Numbered from the stretch's first letter, positions 46,947-56,335 are shown. The stretch is DNA of 64,000 nt from Kaistella montana (GCF_024436175.1 NZ_JANFQP010000001.1:1240001-1304000); one strand, 5' to 3'. Notes: generated by a model from the letters alone, not told the origin. Numbers and translations are program-made.

Positions 46947-47765
46947 GTGAACTCCGAACGCAGCGACGAATATCTAGAAACCCTCCTCGGCGATATCCTG
47001 GAAGTCTATGGCTATGATTTCACGGGCTATTCTCGTGCATCGCTCAAGCGGCGAATTGTGCGGCTTTATCAGTTGGATCATTTTGTGAGTTTCGCTGAAT
47101 TTCGCTACAAAATAAGAACAGAACCTGGGTATTTTAAAAGATTTCTGGAAGAAGTAACGATCAATGTAACGGAAATGTTCCGAGATCCTTCTTTTTATAA
47201 GACATTACGGACCGAAATTCTTCCAAAACTTGGCACTTATCCGTTCATCAGAATTTGGGTGGCCGGTTGCAGTACAGGCGAAGAAGCTTATTCCATTGCG
47301 ATTTTCTTGCAAGAACTTAACTTGTTGCACAAATCTTTGATTTATGCCACCGACATCAACAGTGCAGTGCTAGAAAATGCTGCTCAAGCGATGATTCCTT
47401 TAAGTAAAATAAAATTGTACACCGAAAATTATATCGCGGCAGGTGGTAGCGAACAATTCTCCGATTATTATACCGCTAATTATTCCCTCGGAAAATTGAA
47501 AGATGAATTGAAATCAAAAATTATTTTTTCTACCCACAATTTGGTGACGGATAATTCTTTTAATGAATTTCAATTAATTCTTTGTCGCAATGTGATTATC
47601 TATTTCGACAGGCCATTGCAAAATACGGTTTTTGAACTTTTCGATAATAGTTTGGAGAAGCGTGGTTATTTGGCACTGGGAACAAAAGAAACTTTGGATT
47701 TTTCATCAATTTCTAGAAATTATGAAAGATTAAATGGAGAAAAAATTTGGCGTAAAATACATTAA
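46947..47765 (+). CDS. CheR-type protein-glutamate methyltransferase
   Basis: 272 residues, GTG start at 46947, five bases after the response regulator. N-terminal helical domain (GDILEVYGYDFTGYSRASLKRRI) is that of CheR; SAM motif RIWVAGCSTGEEAYSIAI near 95-112; NVTEMFRDPSFY and LILCRNVIIYFD motifs follow. CheR normally methylates chemoreceptors with SAM. No chemoreceptor, CheA or CheW is in the window, and gliding flavobacteria usually lack that system, so the target is probably a non-receptor protein, maybe the coiled coil of the CHASE3 kinase. Confidence 0.93.
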   Translation: MNSERSDEYLETLLGDILEVYGYDFTGYSRASLKRRIVRLYQLDHFVSFAEFRYKIRTEPGYFKRFLEEVTINVTEMFRDPSFYKTLRTEILPKLGTYPFIRIWVAGCSTGEEAYSIAIFLQELNLLHKSLIYATDINSAVLENAAQAMIPLSKIKLYTENYIAAGGSEQFSDYYTANYSLGKLKDELKSKIIFSTHNLVTDNSFNEFQLILCRNVIIYFDRPLQNTVFELFDNSLEKRGYLALGTKETLDFSSISRNYERLNGEKIWRKIH

Positions 47766-47767
47766 AA

Positions 47768-48337
47768 ATGGAAAATTGCAGCGCTTTAATCATTGGCGGA
47801 TCAGCAGGAAGCATCGAGGTTTTACTGAAGGTATTGCCCGGACTTGATTCTTTTCTGGATTTCCCAATTGTCATTGTATTGCATAGAAAATCCGGGAAAG
47901 ACAATATCCTGACCGATATTTTATCCACCAAAACACAACTGCGGGTAAAAGAACTTGAAGAAAAAGAAAAAATAAAACCTGCCACTATTTATCTTGCACC
48001 TCCGAATTATCACGCATTAATCGAGGCTGATCAAACTTTTTCACTCGATGCTTCCGAGAAAGTGAATTTCTCACGACCTTCCATCGATGTTACTTTTGAA
48101 AGTGCTGCGGAAGTTTTTAAAAACAATCTTGTCAGTTTATTGCTTTCCGGAGCCAATAACGATGGCACAGAAGGACTAAAAAAAGTAAAAAATAAAGGTG
48201 GAAAAGTGATCATTCAAAACCCCAATTCGGCCATTGTAAGGTATATGCCCGAATTCGCAATAGAACACGTAAACCCCGATGCAGTCTTGAACGATTCAGA
48301 AATGGCTGCATATATAAATAAGCTCTCAAAAAAATGA
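47768..48337 (+). CDS. CheB-type methylesterase without receiver
   Basis: 189 residues holding only the catalytic domain. Triad: Ser12 in IIGGSAGSIEVL, His in IVIVLHRKSGKDN (about 39), Asp in LLSGANNDGTEGL. Missing the N-terminal receiver of chemotaxis CheB, so activity may be controlled by the adjacent single response regulators. Two bases after cheR-like gene; its stop overlaps the next start (ATGA). Confidence 0.92.
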   Translation: MENCSALIIGGSAGSIEVLLKVLPGLDSFLDFPIVIVLHRKSGKDNILTDILSTKTQLRVKELEEKEKIKPATIYLAPPNYHALIEADQTFSLDASEKVNFSRPSIDVTFESAAEVFKNNLVSLLLSGANNDGTEGLKKVKNKGGKVIIQNPNSAIVRYMPEFAIEHVNPDAVLNDSEMAAYINKLSKK

Positions 48338-48708
48338 ATCCTACCACAGCAAAAAAAATATTTATTTTCGATGATAATCTGGAAATTCTGGAACTGTGCA
48401 CCGAAATTCTGGAAGATTTGGGCTGCGAAGTGAAAACATCACCCACAACGACCAACGTAGAACAACAAGTGTTGGATTATATGCCGGACCTTATTTTCAT
48501 GGATAATTGGCTCCCCGATATCAGCGGAATTGAAGCTACAAAACTGCTAAAATCGAATGAAACTTTAAAAAAAATACCGGTACTTTATTTCTCTGCAAAC
48601 AGCAATATCGATGCTTTGGCTCGAGAAGCCGGCGCTGATGATTATCTCGCAAAACCATTCGATATCGACCAATTCGAAGAGGTCATAAAAAAATATGTCA
48701 GTGCATAA
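48334..48708 (+). CDS. Single-domain response regulator
   Basis: 124 residues. DDNLE acidic pocket, LIFMDNWLPDISG with phospho-Asp, YFSANS and AKPFDI. No output domain. Overlaps the CheB-like gene by four bases, last of the signalling operon. It may replace the receiver missing from CheB. Confidence 0.92.
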   Translation: MNPTTAKKIFIFDDNLEILELCTEILEDLGCEVKTSPTTTNVEQQVLDYMPDLIFMDNWLPDISGIEATKLLKSNETLKKIPVLYFSANSNIDALAREAGADDYLAKPFDIDQFEEVIKKYVSA

Positions 48709-48741
48709 TGCCCTTCAAAATTATCACTAATAACCACCACG

Positions 48742-49713
48742 ATGACCATTAAAAATAATACTCCCGAAAAAACAAGACTGCACCTTCGCAACAAAAACCG
48801 CGAACCTTATGATTTGGAAGCTTTAATAAAAGCAGTTCCTGAACTTGGGCAACATATTAAACCCAATAAATACGGTACCGAATCGGTAGATTTTGCCAAA
48901 CCCGAAGCTGTAAAATTGCTCAATCAAGCGTTGCTTAACCACTATTACGGGATCAAAAACTGGGATTTCCCTGATGAAAATCTCTGTCCGCCAATTCCAG
49001 GAAGAGCAGATTACATTCATTATATCGCCGACCTTTTGGCACAAACCAACTTCGGAAATTTACCCGAAGGAAATAAAATTAAAGCATTAGACATCGGCGT
49101 TGGAGCCAATTGCATTTACCCAATCATCGGTGTGACCGAATATGGCTGGAATTTTATCGGTTCTGACATCGACCCGAAATCCGTAGAAACTGCTAAAAGA
49201 ATTGTAGAAGCCAATGAAAATTTAACCGGCAAAATCGAGATTAAATTACAAGAAAATCCCGATGCTTTTTTTGATGGAATTATCGCTGAAAACGAACGTG
49301 TAGACCTCACTTTCTGTAATCCTCCGTTTCATTCCTCAACCGAAGAAGCCGAAAAAGGAACTCAAAGAAAAATAAAAAACCTTACCGGAAAAAAATCCCA
49401 AAAACCCACGCTCAATTTCGCCGGAATCAGTAATGAATTGATTTATGAAGGTGGTGAAGCCGCTTTTATCCATAAATTGATTCGCGAAAGCAAAAATTTT
49501 GGAGAAAATGTATTTTGGTTTTCCACTTTGGTTTCCAAACAAAGCAATTTGAAAGGCATTTACAAACTATTGAACGATATGGAAATTGTTCAAATAAAAA
49601 CCATTCCGATGGGAACCGGCAACAAAAGCACCCGAATTATCGCTTGGAGTTACCTTCCGAAAGCCAAACAACAAGAATGGCGCGAACAAAGGTGGATTAG
49701 TAAAAACAAATAA
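48742..49713 (+). CDS. rlmF: 23S rRNA (adenine-1618-N6)-methyltransferase
   Basis: 323 residues. Adds a methyl group to A1618 of 23S rRNA with SAM. Family motifs: LHLRNKNREPYDLEAL N-terminus, ALDIGVGANCIYPIIG SAM loop near 114-129, VDLTFCNPPFHSS (NPPF catalytic motif near 192), and RIIAWSYLP at the end. Starts 33 bases after the signalling operon but is a housekeeping gene. Confidence 0.95.
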   Translation: MTIKNNTPEKTRLHLRNKNREPYDLEALIKAVPELGQHIKPNKYGTESVDFAKPEAVKLLNQALLNHYYGIKNWDFPDENLCPPIPGRADYIHYIADLLAQTNFGNLPEGNKIKALDIGVGANCIYPIIGVTEYGWNFIGSDIDPKSVETAKRIVEANENLTGKIEIKLQENPDAFFDGIIAENERVDLTFCNPPFHSSTEEAEKGTQRKIKNLTGKKSQKPTLNFAGISNELIYEGGEAAFIHKLIRESKNFGENVFWFSTLVSKQSNLKGIYKLLNDMEIVQIKTIPMGTGNKSTRIIAWSYLPKAKQQEWREQRWISKNK

Positions 49714-49826
49714 CTTCAATTGGTTTTTGTAGAATTCATCGGTTAAAACGTCATTAAATTTATTTAATCTTTTAACTTTTTAAAATTAAATTTTAAGGAT
49801 TAAAAATTATCGGAGTCAAGCAAAAA

Positions 49827-51287
49827 ATGGAGGAAAACGAGCGCAAAAAATGGAAAATATGTCCGGAATGTTTAGGACTTGGCAAAAAAAAGCGAAGAGT
49901 TCGAAAAAGTGTGCGACTTCGTTATATTTCTGCTTTAGAAACCTATGAAAAGTCCGGAAAACAAGGAAAACCACCAGTTTTGCCGATTCCGCATGTGTAT
50001 TCTTGCCCGGAATGTTCAGGTTCCGGTTTGATTTCTTCTGAAGAATTTCCCATTCCCGATTTCGAAAAATTTCCGCATGTATCGATTATTGGTGGCGGAA
50101 TTGGCGGCGTTGCACTTGCTGTAGCTTGTTTGCATCGTGGAATTCCTTTTACCCTTTTTGAGCGGGATTTAAGCTTTGATTCTCGTTCGCAAGGTTACGG
50201 ACTTACTTTACAGCAAGCGAGTAAAGCGATTGAAGGATTTGGAGTTTTTACTTTAAAAAAATCTGTGGTTTCGACTCGACATTTGGTTCATCAACCCGAC
50301 GGAAAAGTGGTTGGCGAATGGGGAATGCGAAAATGGCTCGAAAACGGAACTCAAAAATCAACCAGAAAAACCAATGTTCATATTGCCCGACAAGCTTTGC
50401 GCGCAGCACTTTTGGAACAACTCGATGATGAAAATAATATCGTTTGGAATCACCGACTTTTAAACATTAAAAAAAATGAAGATGGAAAATTGGAATTGCA
50501 GTTTCAAAATGGTGAAATACTAAAAACCATTCACACCGATTTGGTTGTAGGAGCAGATGGAATCCGCAGTACGGTGAGAAATTTAGTGGCTAATGAAGAA
50601 AAATTTCCTTTAAGATATTTGAATTGTTTGGTCATTCTCGGGATTTGTCCGCTGAATTCGTTGAAAAATCGAGAAAGTGATTTACTGGATTCCGCAACGG
50701 TTTTTCAAACAGCAAATGGCCACGAAAGAATTTACATGATGCCCTACGATTCGGAAACGGTGATGTGGCAACTCAGTTTTCCGATGGAGGAAGAAGAAGC
50801 GAAAATTTTGAGTGCAAAAGGCTCAGTCGCTTTGAAGGAAGAAGCCATTCGCAGAACTCCGTGGCATTCTCCAATTCCGGAAATTTTATCGGCAACTCCG
50901 GAAGTTTTTGTTTCAGGTTATCCGGTTTATGACCGCGAATTATTAACCTCAGAATTTTTAGAAAACGCCGGAAACATCACCTTAATCGGCGACGCGGCGC
51001 ATCCGATGAGTCCATTTAAAGGTCAAGGCGCGAATCAGGCGTTATTGGATGCATTATCATTGGCTCGGGAAATTTTCAAAAATTGTAATTCCACTTCCGA
51101 TTGGCGAAAAAGCGGAATTCGGGAAACGGTTTTAACAAAATTTGAATCTGAAATGTTGGAACGCAGCTCAATAAAAGTCGCAGATTCCGCAGCGGCAGCA
51201 GAATTCCTACATTCTGAAATTGCTTTGTACGAAGGCAATGAACCGAGAGGAAGAGTTTTGAAAAGAAAAAAAGATCACGGAAATTAA
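49827..51287 (+). CDS. FAD-dependent monooxygenase with N-terminal DnaJ-like zinc finger
   Basis: 486 residues. Residues 9-67 carry two CxxC pairs, C12/C15 (CPECLGLG) and C60/C63 (CPECSGSG), like half of a DnaJ zinc-finger region, joined by a basic segment. From residue 76 an FAD monooxygenase of the UbiH/PHBH type: GGGIGGVALAVAC, VVGADGIRSTVR, and GDAAHPMSPFKGQGANQALLDA. The start ATG at 49827 is supported because the zinc finger is in frame and looks conserved in style. Substrate is unknown. The 3' end overlaps the convergent J-domain gene by four bases. Confidence 0.85.
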   Translation: MEENERKKWKICPECLGLGKKKRRVRKSVRLRYISALETYEKSGKQGKPPVLPIPHVYSCPECSGSGLISSEEFPIPDFEKFPHVSIIGGGIGGVALAVACLHRGIPFTLFERDLSFDSRSQGYGLTLQQASKAIEGFGVFTLKKSVVSTRHLVHQPDGKVVGEWGMRKWLENGTQKSTRKTNVHIARQALRAALLEQLDDENNIVWNHRLLNIKKNEDGKLELQFQNGEILKTIHTDLVVGADGIRSTVRNLVANEEKFPLRYLNCLVILGICPLNSLKNRESDLLDSATVFQTANGHERIYMMPYDSETVMWQLSFPMEEEEAKILSAKGSVALKEEAIRRTPWHSPIPEILSATPEVFVSGYPVYDRELLTSEFLENAGNITLIGDAAHPMSPFKGQGANQALLDALSLAREIFKNCNSTSDWRKSGIRETVLTKFESEMLERSSIKVADSAAAAEFLHSEIALYEGNEPRGRVLKRKKDHGN

Positions 51288-51730
51288 TCCGCCATCACTT
51301 CGCCCGACTTTCTATAAATAAAATTTCCGTAGATGTGTCTTCTCGCAAAACGGCTCGGCGAATCGGAATTCACCATTTTGATGTAGGTATTTCTTGGAAC
51401 GCCGATGTATTCATACATTTTCCCGTTAAAATGCTGAACTTTCAAAATAGATTTCTCCAAATAAAAATCCTGAATAATCGATTGTGTAATGGTTTCCGTG
51501 TATTCTTCTTTATATTTTTCCTGAGTTTCCGAGTTGATGCTCACCAAAAAATGATAGGCTTCAATCACCGATTTGCTTTTTTCTTCGGCATCTAATTTTC
51601 CGGCTTCGTCGTTCACAAATTTATCGGGATGTGCGTCCTTCATGGTGTTTCTGTACACTGTTTTGAGTTCTTTCAATGTTGCAGATTTATCAACTCCTAA
51701 CAATTTTCGGTACTCGCCAATTTTTTTCAT
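51284..51730 (-). CDS. J-domain protein with KTSC domain
   Basis: 148 residues from MKKIGEYRKLLG (ATG complement 51728-51730); 19 upstream codons in frame look non-coding. N-terminal J-domain with HPD (DAHPDKF, residues about 33-39), C-terminal KTSC domain (VQHFNGKMYEYIGVP...FARRHIYGNFIYR, about 95-145), named for a KTSC-type motif and thought to bind nucleic acid or act with lysyl-tRNA synthetase. J-domains recruit DnaK. It converges on the zinc-finger monooxygenase, overlapping by four bases. Confidence 0.85.
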   Translation of the reverse strand: MKKIGEYRKLLGVDKSATLKELKTVYRNTMKDAHPDKFVNDEAGKLDAEEKSKSVIEAYHFLVSINSETQEKYKEEYTETITQSIIQDFYLEKSILKVQHFNGKMYEYIGVPRNTYIKMVNSDSPSRFARRHIYGNFIYRKSGEVMAD

Positions 51731-51877
51731 ACTTGTATTTCTATTTTCGGGGTGCAAAATTAGGCATTTAAATTTTAATAAAAACAATAAAGTATTCTGA
51801 TAATGAGAAAATTAATCTATTCTTCATGAATTCACGCATCTCTGCCCAAACCACACCCAACTTCCACACAAAAATCT

Positions 51878-51885
51878 TATCTTTG
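51878..51885 (+). promoter_or_regulatory. -7 promoter box of tyrS
   Basis: TATCTTTG, matching TAnnTTTG, 22 bases before the tyrS ATG. Confidence 0.6.
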
Positions 51886-51907
51886 CTACTCAAAAATTTT
51901 TAAGAAA

Positions 51908-53203
51908 ATGAATTCCTTTATTGAAGAACTGAAATGGCGCGGCCTTTTTTCCGACATGATGCCCGGAACCGAAGAACAACTGAACAAAGAGATCACCACC
52001 GCATATATCGGTTTTGATCCAACTGCAGATTCTTTGCACATCGGAAGTCTTATTCAGATCAAAATTCTGGCTCATTTTCAACAACACGGACACAAACCTA
52101 TCGCATTGGTAGGCGGCGCAACCGGAATGATTGGCGATCCTTCGGGAAAATCCAATGAGAGAAATCTTTTGGATGAAGCGACTTTAAACCACTATGTAGA
52201 TTGCCTAAAAAACCAACTTTCGAAATTCTTGAAATTCGACGGCAATGAAGCCAACAAAGCCGAATTGGTGAACAATTACGATTGGATGAAGGAATTTTCT
52301 TTCCTAGAATTCATTCGTGATATCGGGAAAAACATCACCGTAAATTACATGATGGCGAAAGAATCGGTAAAAAAGAGAATTACCGGCGAAGGAGGTGCGG
52401 AAGGAATGAGTTTCACCGAATTTACTTACCAACTTTTGCAAGGTTACGATTTCCTGCATTTGTACCGTGAAAAAAACGTGAAATTGCAAATGGGCGGTTC
52501 TGATCAATGGGGAAATATCACCACCGGAACAGAATTGATCCGAAGAAAAGCGCAAGGAGAGGCGTTTGCTTTAACAGTTCCATTAATCACCAAATCCGAC
52601 GGTTCCAAATTCGGAAAATCGGAAAGTGGCGAGAATTATTGGCTCGATCCAAAGAAAACTTCACCTTACAAATTTTACCAATTTTGGGTAAATGCAACCG
52701 ACGAAGATGCGGAAAGATTCATTAAATTTTATACTTTTTTAAGCAAAGAAGAAATCGAAAACTTAATTGCTGAACACAAAACCGCTCCACACGAACGAAA
52801 ACTTCAGAAAAAACTCGCTGAGGAAGTGACAGTTTGGGTTCACAATCGTGAAGAATTTGAGAAAGCAGTGAAAGCTTCAGAAATTCTTTTCGGAAAATCG
52901 ACCGCGGAAGATTTAGTAAATCTGGATGAAGCAACTTTCTTGGAAGTTTTTGAAGGCGTTCCACAAAAAGAAATTGCGAAAAATGAAGTTTTAGGAAGCA
53001 ACGTAATCGATTTGATTTCGGAGCAAACAGGTTTCTTAAAATCAAAAGGAGAAGCGAGAAGAGAGCTACAAAGCAACGCAATTTCCATCAACAAAGAAAA
53101 AGTAAACGATAGTTTTTCAGTTTCAGAAAAAGACCTCATCGACGGAAAATTCCTCTTGCTGCAGAAAGGCAAGAAAAATTATTTCATCGTAAAAACAATA
53201 TAA
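51908..53203 (+). CDS. tyrS: Tyrosine-tRNA ligase
   Basis: 431 residues. Class I motifs SLHIGSL (HIGH, about 46-52) and KFGKSESG (KMSKS-type, about 236), GGSDQWGNI for tyrosine recognition, and a C-terminal S4-like domain (about 360-431). Own promoter and terminator. Identity is certain by the many conserved blocks. Confidence 0.97.
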   Translation: MNSFIEELKWRGLFSDMMPGTEEQLNKEITTAYIGFDPTADSLHIGSLIQIKILAHFQQHGHKPIALVGGATGMIGDPSGKSNERNLLDEATLNHYVDCLKNQLSKFLKFDGNEANKAELVNNYDWMKEFSFLEFIRDIGKNITVNYMMAKESVKKRITGEGGAEGMSFTEFTYQLLQGYDFLHLYREKNVKLQMGGSDQWGNITTGTELIRRKAQGEAFALTVPLITKSDGSKFGKSESGENYWLDPKKTSPYKFYQFWVNATDEDAERFIKFYTFLSKEEIENLIAEHKTAPHERKLQKKLAEEVTVWVHNREEFEKAVKASEILFGKSTAEDLVNLDEATFLEVFEGVPQKEIAKNEVLGSNVIDLISEQTGFLKSKGEARRELQSNAISINKEKVNDSFSVSEKDLIDGKFLLLQKGKKNYFIVKTI

Positions 53204-53212
53204 CCAGAAAGA

Positions 53213-53237
53213 AAATCCGGAATATAAATCCGGATTT
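53213..53237 (+). terminator. Rho-independent terminator after tyrS
   Basis: AAATCCGG / CCGGATTT with a nine-base loop followed by a T run. Confidence 0.8.
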
Positions 53238-53308
53238 TTTTTCTTAACAATTTCAACTTCGGGTTAATCCCCACAATTTTTATATTTTAATTTTTTATTC
53301 CTTTTTTA

Positions 53309-54061
53309 ATGGTTATTCTTATTTTTATCGCAGTTCTATGGTATTCAGGGCTGTTTTTCCAGACTTTTTTCCTTCACCGGTACGCAGCGCATCAAACCTA
53401 CAAGATGTCGCGATTCGGCGAAAAATTATGTTATGTACTGACTTGGATTACCCAAGGTTCCAACTACCTTTCCGCTTACGGTTATGGAGTAATGCACCGC
53501 ATGCATCATGCTTATGCCGACACCGAAAAAGATCCTCATTCACCAAAATATGATCACAATCTTTTCACGATGATGTGGCGCACCAAATCGATTTACCAAC
53601 AAATCAACCAGCAAAAGGTAAAAATCGAGGAAAAATTCACCAAAAACGTTCCTCAATGGGAAGGTTTCGACAAGTTTGCAAGTTCGTGGGGTTCAAGAAT
53701 TGGTTGGGCAATTGGTTACACTGCATTTTTCTATTTTTTCGCGACCGCTTGGTGGCAATGGATTTTGCTTCCGGTTGCGTACATGATGGCTCCAATTCAT
53801 GGCGTGATTATCAATTGGTTCGGACATATTTACGGATATGTAAATTTTAAAGTTTCAGATACTTCCAAAAACCTCTTTCATTTCGATTGGTTGATGATGG
53901 GTGAAGGTTACCATAACAATCACCACAAACATGGCGGAAGAGCCAATTTCGGTGGCGTAAGATGGCACGAAATCGATGTCACCTATTACATCATGATTCT
54001 TTTGGATAAAATGAAACTCATCCAACTGAAACCAGTAGCAAAAGTTACGAGAGAATTATAA
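53309..54061 (+). CDS. Acyl-CoA/fatty acid desaturase
   Basis: 250 residues, integral membrane di-iron desaturase of the delta-9 type. Three His boxes: HRYAAH (about 24-29), HRMHH (about 65-69) and HNNHH (about 208-212). Membrane helices lie around 2-20, 45-60, 135-165. Introduces a double bond in fatty acyl chains, useful for membrane fluidity at low temperature. Confidence 0.92.
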   Translation: MVILIFIAVLWYSGLFFQTFFLHRYAAHQTYKMSRFGEKLCYVLTWITQGSNYLSAYGYGVMHRMHHAYADTEKDPHSPKYDHNLFTMMWRTKSIYQQINQQKVKIEEKFTKNVPQWEGFDKFASSWGSRIGWAIGYTAFFYFFATAWWQWILLPVAYMMAPIHGVIINWFGHIYGYVNFKVSDTSKNLFHFDWLMMGEGYHNNHHKHGGRANFGGVRWHEIDVTYYIMILLDKMKLIQLKPVAKVTREL

Positions 54062-54100
54062 ATTGATCGGGTTGCAAAAACCCCAGTTTCCTAAAAATCT

Positions 54101-54127
54101 AAATCCTGAATTTCTTGTTCAGGATTT
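54101..54127 (+). terminator. Rho-independent terminator after the desaturase gene
   Basis: AAATCCTGAA / TTCAGGATTT with a seven-base loop and T run. Confidence 0.8.
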
Positions 54128-54516
54128 TTTTTGGCTTTAATTTCAATCCAGAAATTCAAACTAAAAATTCCATTAAGTCTTTTTTCAAAACTTAAAATTT
54201 AGAATAAATCTGGAGCTCATTTGGAAGCAAAAATTAATGACGAGAACAATCAGATTTTTGGAAAAATAATTCAGTCTTTTCTAATCATTGAATGATTATG
54301 GGTATAAATTAGACTAAATTTTTATTTGTAATAACTTAAAGTAAAATTTAAATTTTAATCATATCTAATTAATTTTCAAATGTTAAAATTAAATTTATCT
54401 AAAGTTAAACTTGAAATAAAAAATTTAAAGGTAAAAATCGTAAAATTTTCATGAATTTTCAGAGCAAGAAAAAATCACAATGAAAAAATGATGAAAAATT
54501 TCATCAATAATTCTTC

Positions 54517-54547
54517 TTTGCAACTCCTAAAAAATAGAATATCTTTG
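54517..54547 (+). promoter_or_regulatory. Consensus Bacteroidota promoter of the hydrolase operon
   Basis: TTTG at 54517-54520, a 19-base spacer, then TATCTTTG at 54540-54547: an exact fit to the TTTG-N19-TAnnTTTG pattern. The ATG is only four bases further, so the transcript is probably leaderless. Confidence 0.8.
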
Positions 54548-54551
54548 TTCA

Positions 54552-55190
54552 ATGGATTTACATTATTTGGTTCGCGAACCACAAAACTTGAATTCGAAAA
54601 CTCCACTTTTAATTTTACTTCACGGCTACGGAAGCAACGAAGAAGATCTATTTTCTTTTGTTCCTACTCTACCCGAAGATTGGTTGGTGGTAAGTTTTCG
54701 TGCGCCAATGAATTCGCAATATGAAGGCTATTCTTGGTACGACATCGATTTGATGAACACGGAAAACCGAATCGATATTCCGCAAGCCAAAGAATCTTTG
54801 AACGGGATTTTAGAAAATATTTTAAAAATCGGCAATCATTACGGTTTAACCGATAACGAAACTCATTTGTGCGGATTTTCGCAAGGAGGAATCTTATCAT
54901 ATGCTTTAGCCCTAGAAAACCCTCAATTGTTCTCTAAAGTGGCTTGTATGAGCTGTTATCCGGAAGAAAAACTCATGGAAAACATGGTGAAGGACAAAAA
55001 GAAACTAGAAAGGTTGAGATTTTTCATCTCTCACGGAACCGAAGATGCCGTAATTCCGTTGGAATGGGGTCGAAAAGCAGCTGATTTGTTGTACGATTTA
55101 AGCTGTTATTTCTCTTTCCGAGAATACATGAGTGGACACGGCGTGAACCAGAAAAACTACATGGATTTAATGGATTTCTTTAAAAAATAA
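54552..55190 (+). CDS. Phospholipase/carboxylesterase-type alpha/beta hydrolase
   Basis: 212 residues, no signal peptide. Nucleophile Ser in GFSQGG (about 115), oxyanion block LLHGYGSNEEDL (about 22-33), Asp in GTEDAVIP and catalytic His in SGHGVN. Matches the short-chain carboxylesterase family (YpfH/Abhydrolase_2). Substrate unknown. Its stop overlaps the start of the next gene by one base, so both are coupled. Confidence 0.9.
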   Translation: MDLHYLVREPQNLNSKTPLLILLHGYGSNEEDLFSFVPTLPEDWLVVSFRAPMNSQYEGYSWYDIDLMNTENRIDIPQAKESLNGILENILKIGNHYGLTDNETHLCGFSQGGILSYALALENPQLFSKVACMSCYPEEKLMENMVKDKKKLERLRFFISHGTEDAVIPLEWGRKAADLLYDLSCYFSFREYMSGHGVNQKNYMDLMDFFKK

Positions 55191-56335
55191 TGAAAAGCTG
55201 GCTGTTTCTGATTTGCGTTTCGGTACAATTTTCAGCTCAAATTACTTTAAAAGTTACCGAAATTCCTGAAAACACTCCGAAAAATGCAACCATTTACGTT
55301 GCTGGAAATTTTAATGGCTGGAACCCTAATTCTACTCCATTAATTTCCGATGGAAAAGGAAATCAAACAGTTACAATTCCCGAAGGAAATGGCTTAATTG
55401 AATACAAATTCACCCGCGGAAACTGGAATACCGCCGAAGGAAATGCTTCCGGAAATCCAATTTCTAACCGAAATTCTGTATTCACGGGAAAACCACAAAC
55501 CATCGAAACGCAGATTCTTTCTTGGGAAAAAGCCACCGAAAAAGTGAGTACTGCAGCCAAAAACGTTCACTTGATCAGTAATTCATTTCTCATTCCAGAA
55601 CTCGGAAGAACCCGAAAAATCTGGATTTATCTTCCTCCGGATTACGAAACCAGCAAGAAAAAATATCCTGTAATTTACATGCAAGACGGGCAAAATCTTT
55701 TCGACAATGCTACTTCGTTTTCAGGAGAATGGGAAATCGACGAAACCCTGAACCAGCTTTTCGCAGAAGGCGATTACGGCGCTATCGTTGTTGGAATTGA
55801 CAACGGTGATAGTCATCGAATTGACGAATACACTCCATGGAAAAACCCAGAATACGGAGGCGGCGAAGGAGATTTGTACGCAGATTTTTTAGCAAAAACT
55901 TTGAAACCGTTTATCGACAGTCATTACAGAACCAAAACCGGAAAAAAGCACAACGCATTGATCGGAAGTTCTTTAGGAGCATTAATTTCCAATTATGCTG
56001 GAATAAAATATCATAATGTTTTTTCCAAAATCGGTTCTTTCAGTCCTGCTTATTGGATTGTAAATCAGGAATTTAACAATTACGTCAAGGATTCTAATAT
56101 GAATTTATCTGCAACGCGAATCTATTTCGTTACCGGTTCCCGAGAAAGCAAGACCATGACAAAAGATCTGGAAACTGTGAAAAATAATCTGCAGAAGAAA
56201 GGTCTGAAACCCGGAAATACCTTTGTAAAAGTAGATTCCTACGGTCAACATAATGAAAATTACTGGAAAGGAGAATTTAGAGAGGCTTACAGATGGCTTT
56301 TTAAAACATCAAAACTAAAAAGCAAAAAAAAATAG
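55190..56335 (+). CDS. Secreted esterase with N-terminal carbohydrate-binding-like domain
   Basis: 381 residues. Signal peptide MKSWLFLICVSVQFSAQ. Residues about 20-100 resemble the AMPK/glycogen-binding E-set fold (ATIYVAGNFNGWNPNSTPLI; FTRGNWNTAEGN). Residues 120-370 are an esterase D/Fes-type alpha/beta hydrolase (IWIYLPPDYE, VIYMQDGQNLFD, nucleophile in LIGSSLGALIS, His in YGQHNENYW). Likely periplasmic; acts on an ester of sugar or siderophore. Second gene of a hydrolase pair. Confidence 0.88.
   Translation: MKSWLFLICVSVQFSAQITLKVTEIPENTPKNATIYVAGNFNGWNPNSTPLISDGKGNQTVTIPEGNGLIEYKFTRGNWNTAEGNASGNPISNRNSVFTGKPQTIETQILSWEKATEKVSTAAKNVHLISNSFLIPELGRTRKIWIYLPPDYETSKKKYPVIYMQDGQNLFDNATSFSGEWEIDETLNQLFAEGDYGAIVVGIDNGDSHRIDEYTPWKNPEYGGGEGDLYADFLAKTLKPFIDSHYRTKTGKKHNALIGSSLGALISNYAGIKYHNVFSKIGSFSPAYWIVNQEFNNYVKDSNMNLSATRIYFVTGSRESKTMTKDLETVKNNLQKKGLKPGNTFVKVDSYGQHNENYWKGEFREAYRWLFKTSKLKSKKK

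Larger units (their letters stand above)
54062..54551. other. AT-rich intergenic region
   Basis: 490 bases. A terminator and the hydrolase promoter are listed separately. The centre is very AT-rich with long A and T runs. A 24-codon Lys/Leu frame inside (starts MLKLNLSK) looks like chance. Confidence 0.6.

Noticed and set aside
54380-54454. 24-codon Lys/Leu-rich frame (starts MLKLNLSK)
   Set aside because: Composition is explained by the very AT-rich DNA; no promoter box precedes it and no leader-peptide motif is present.
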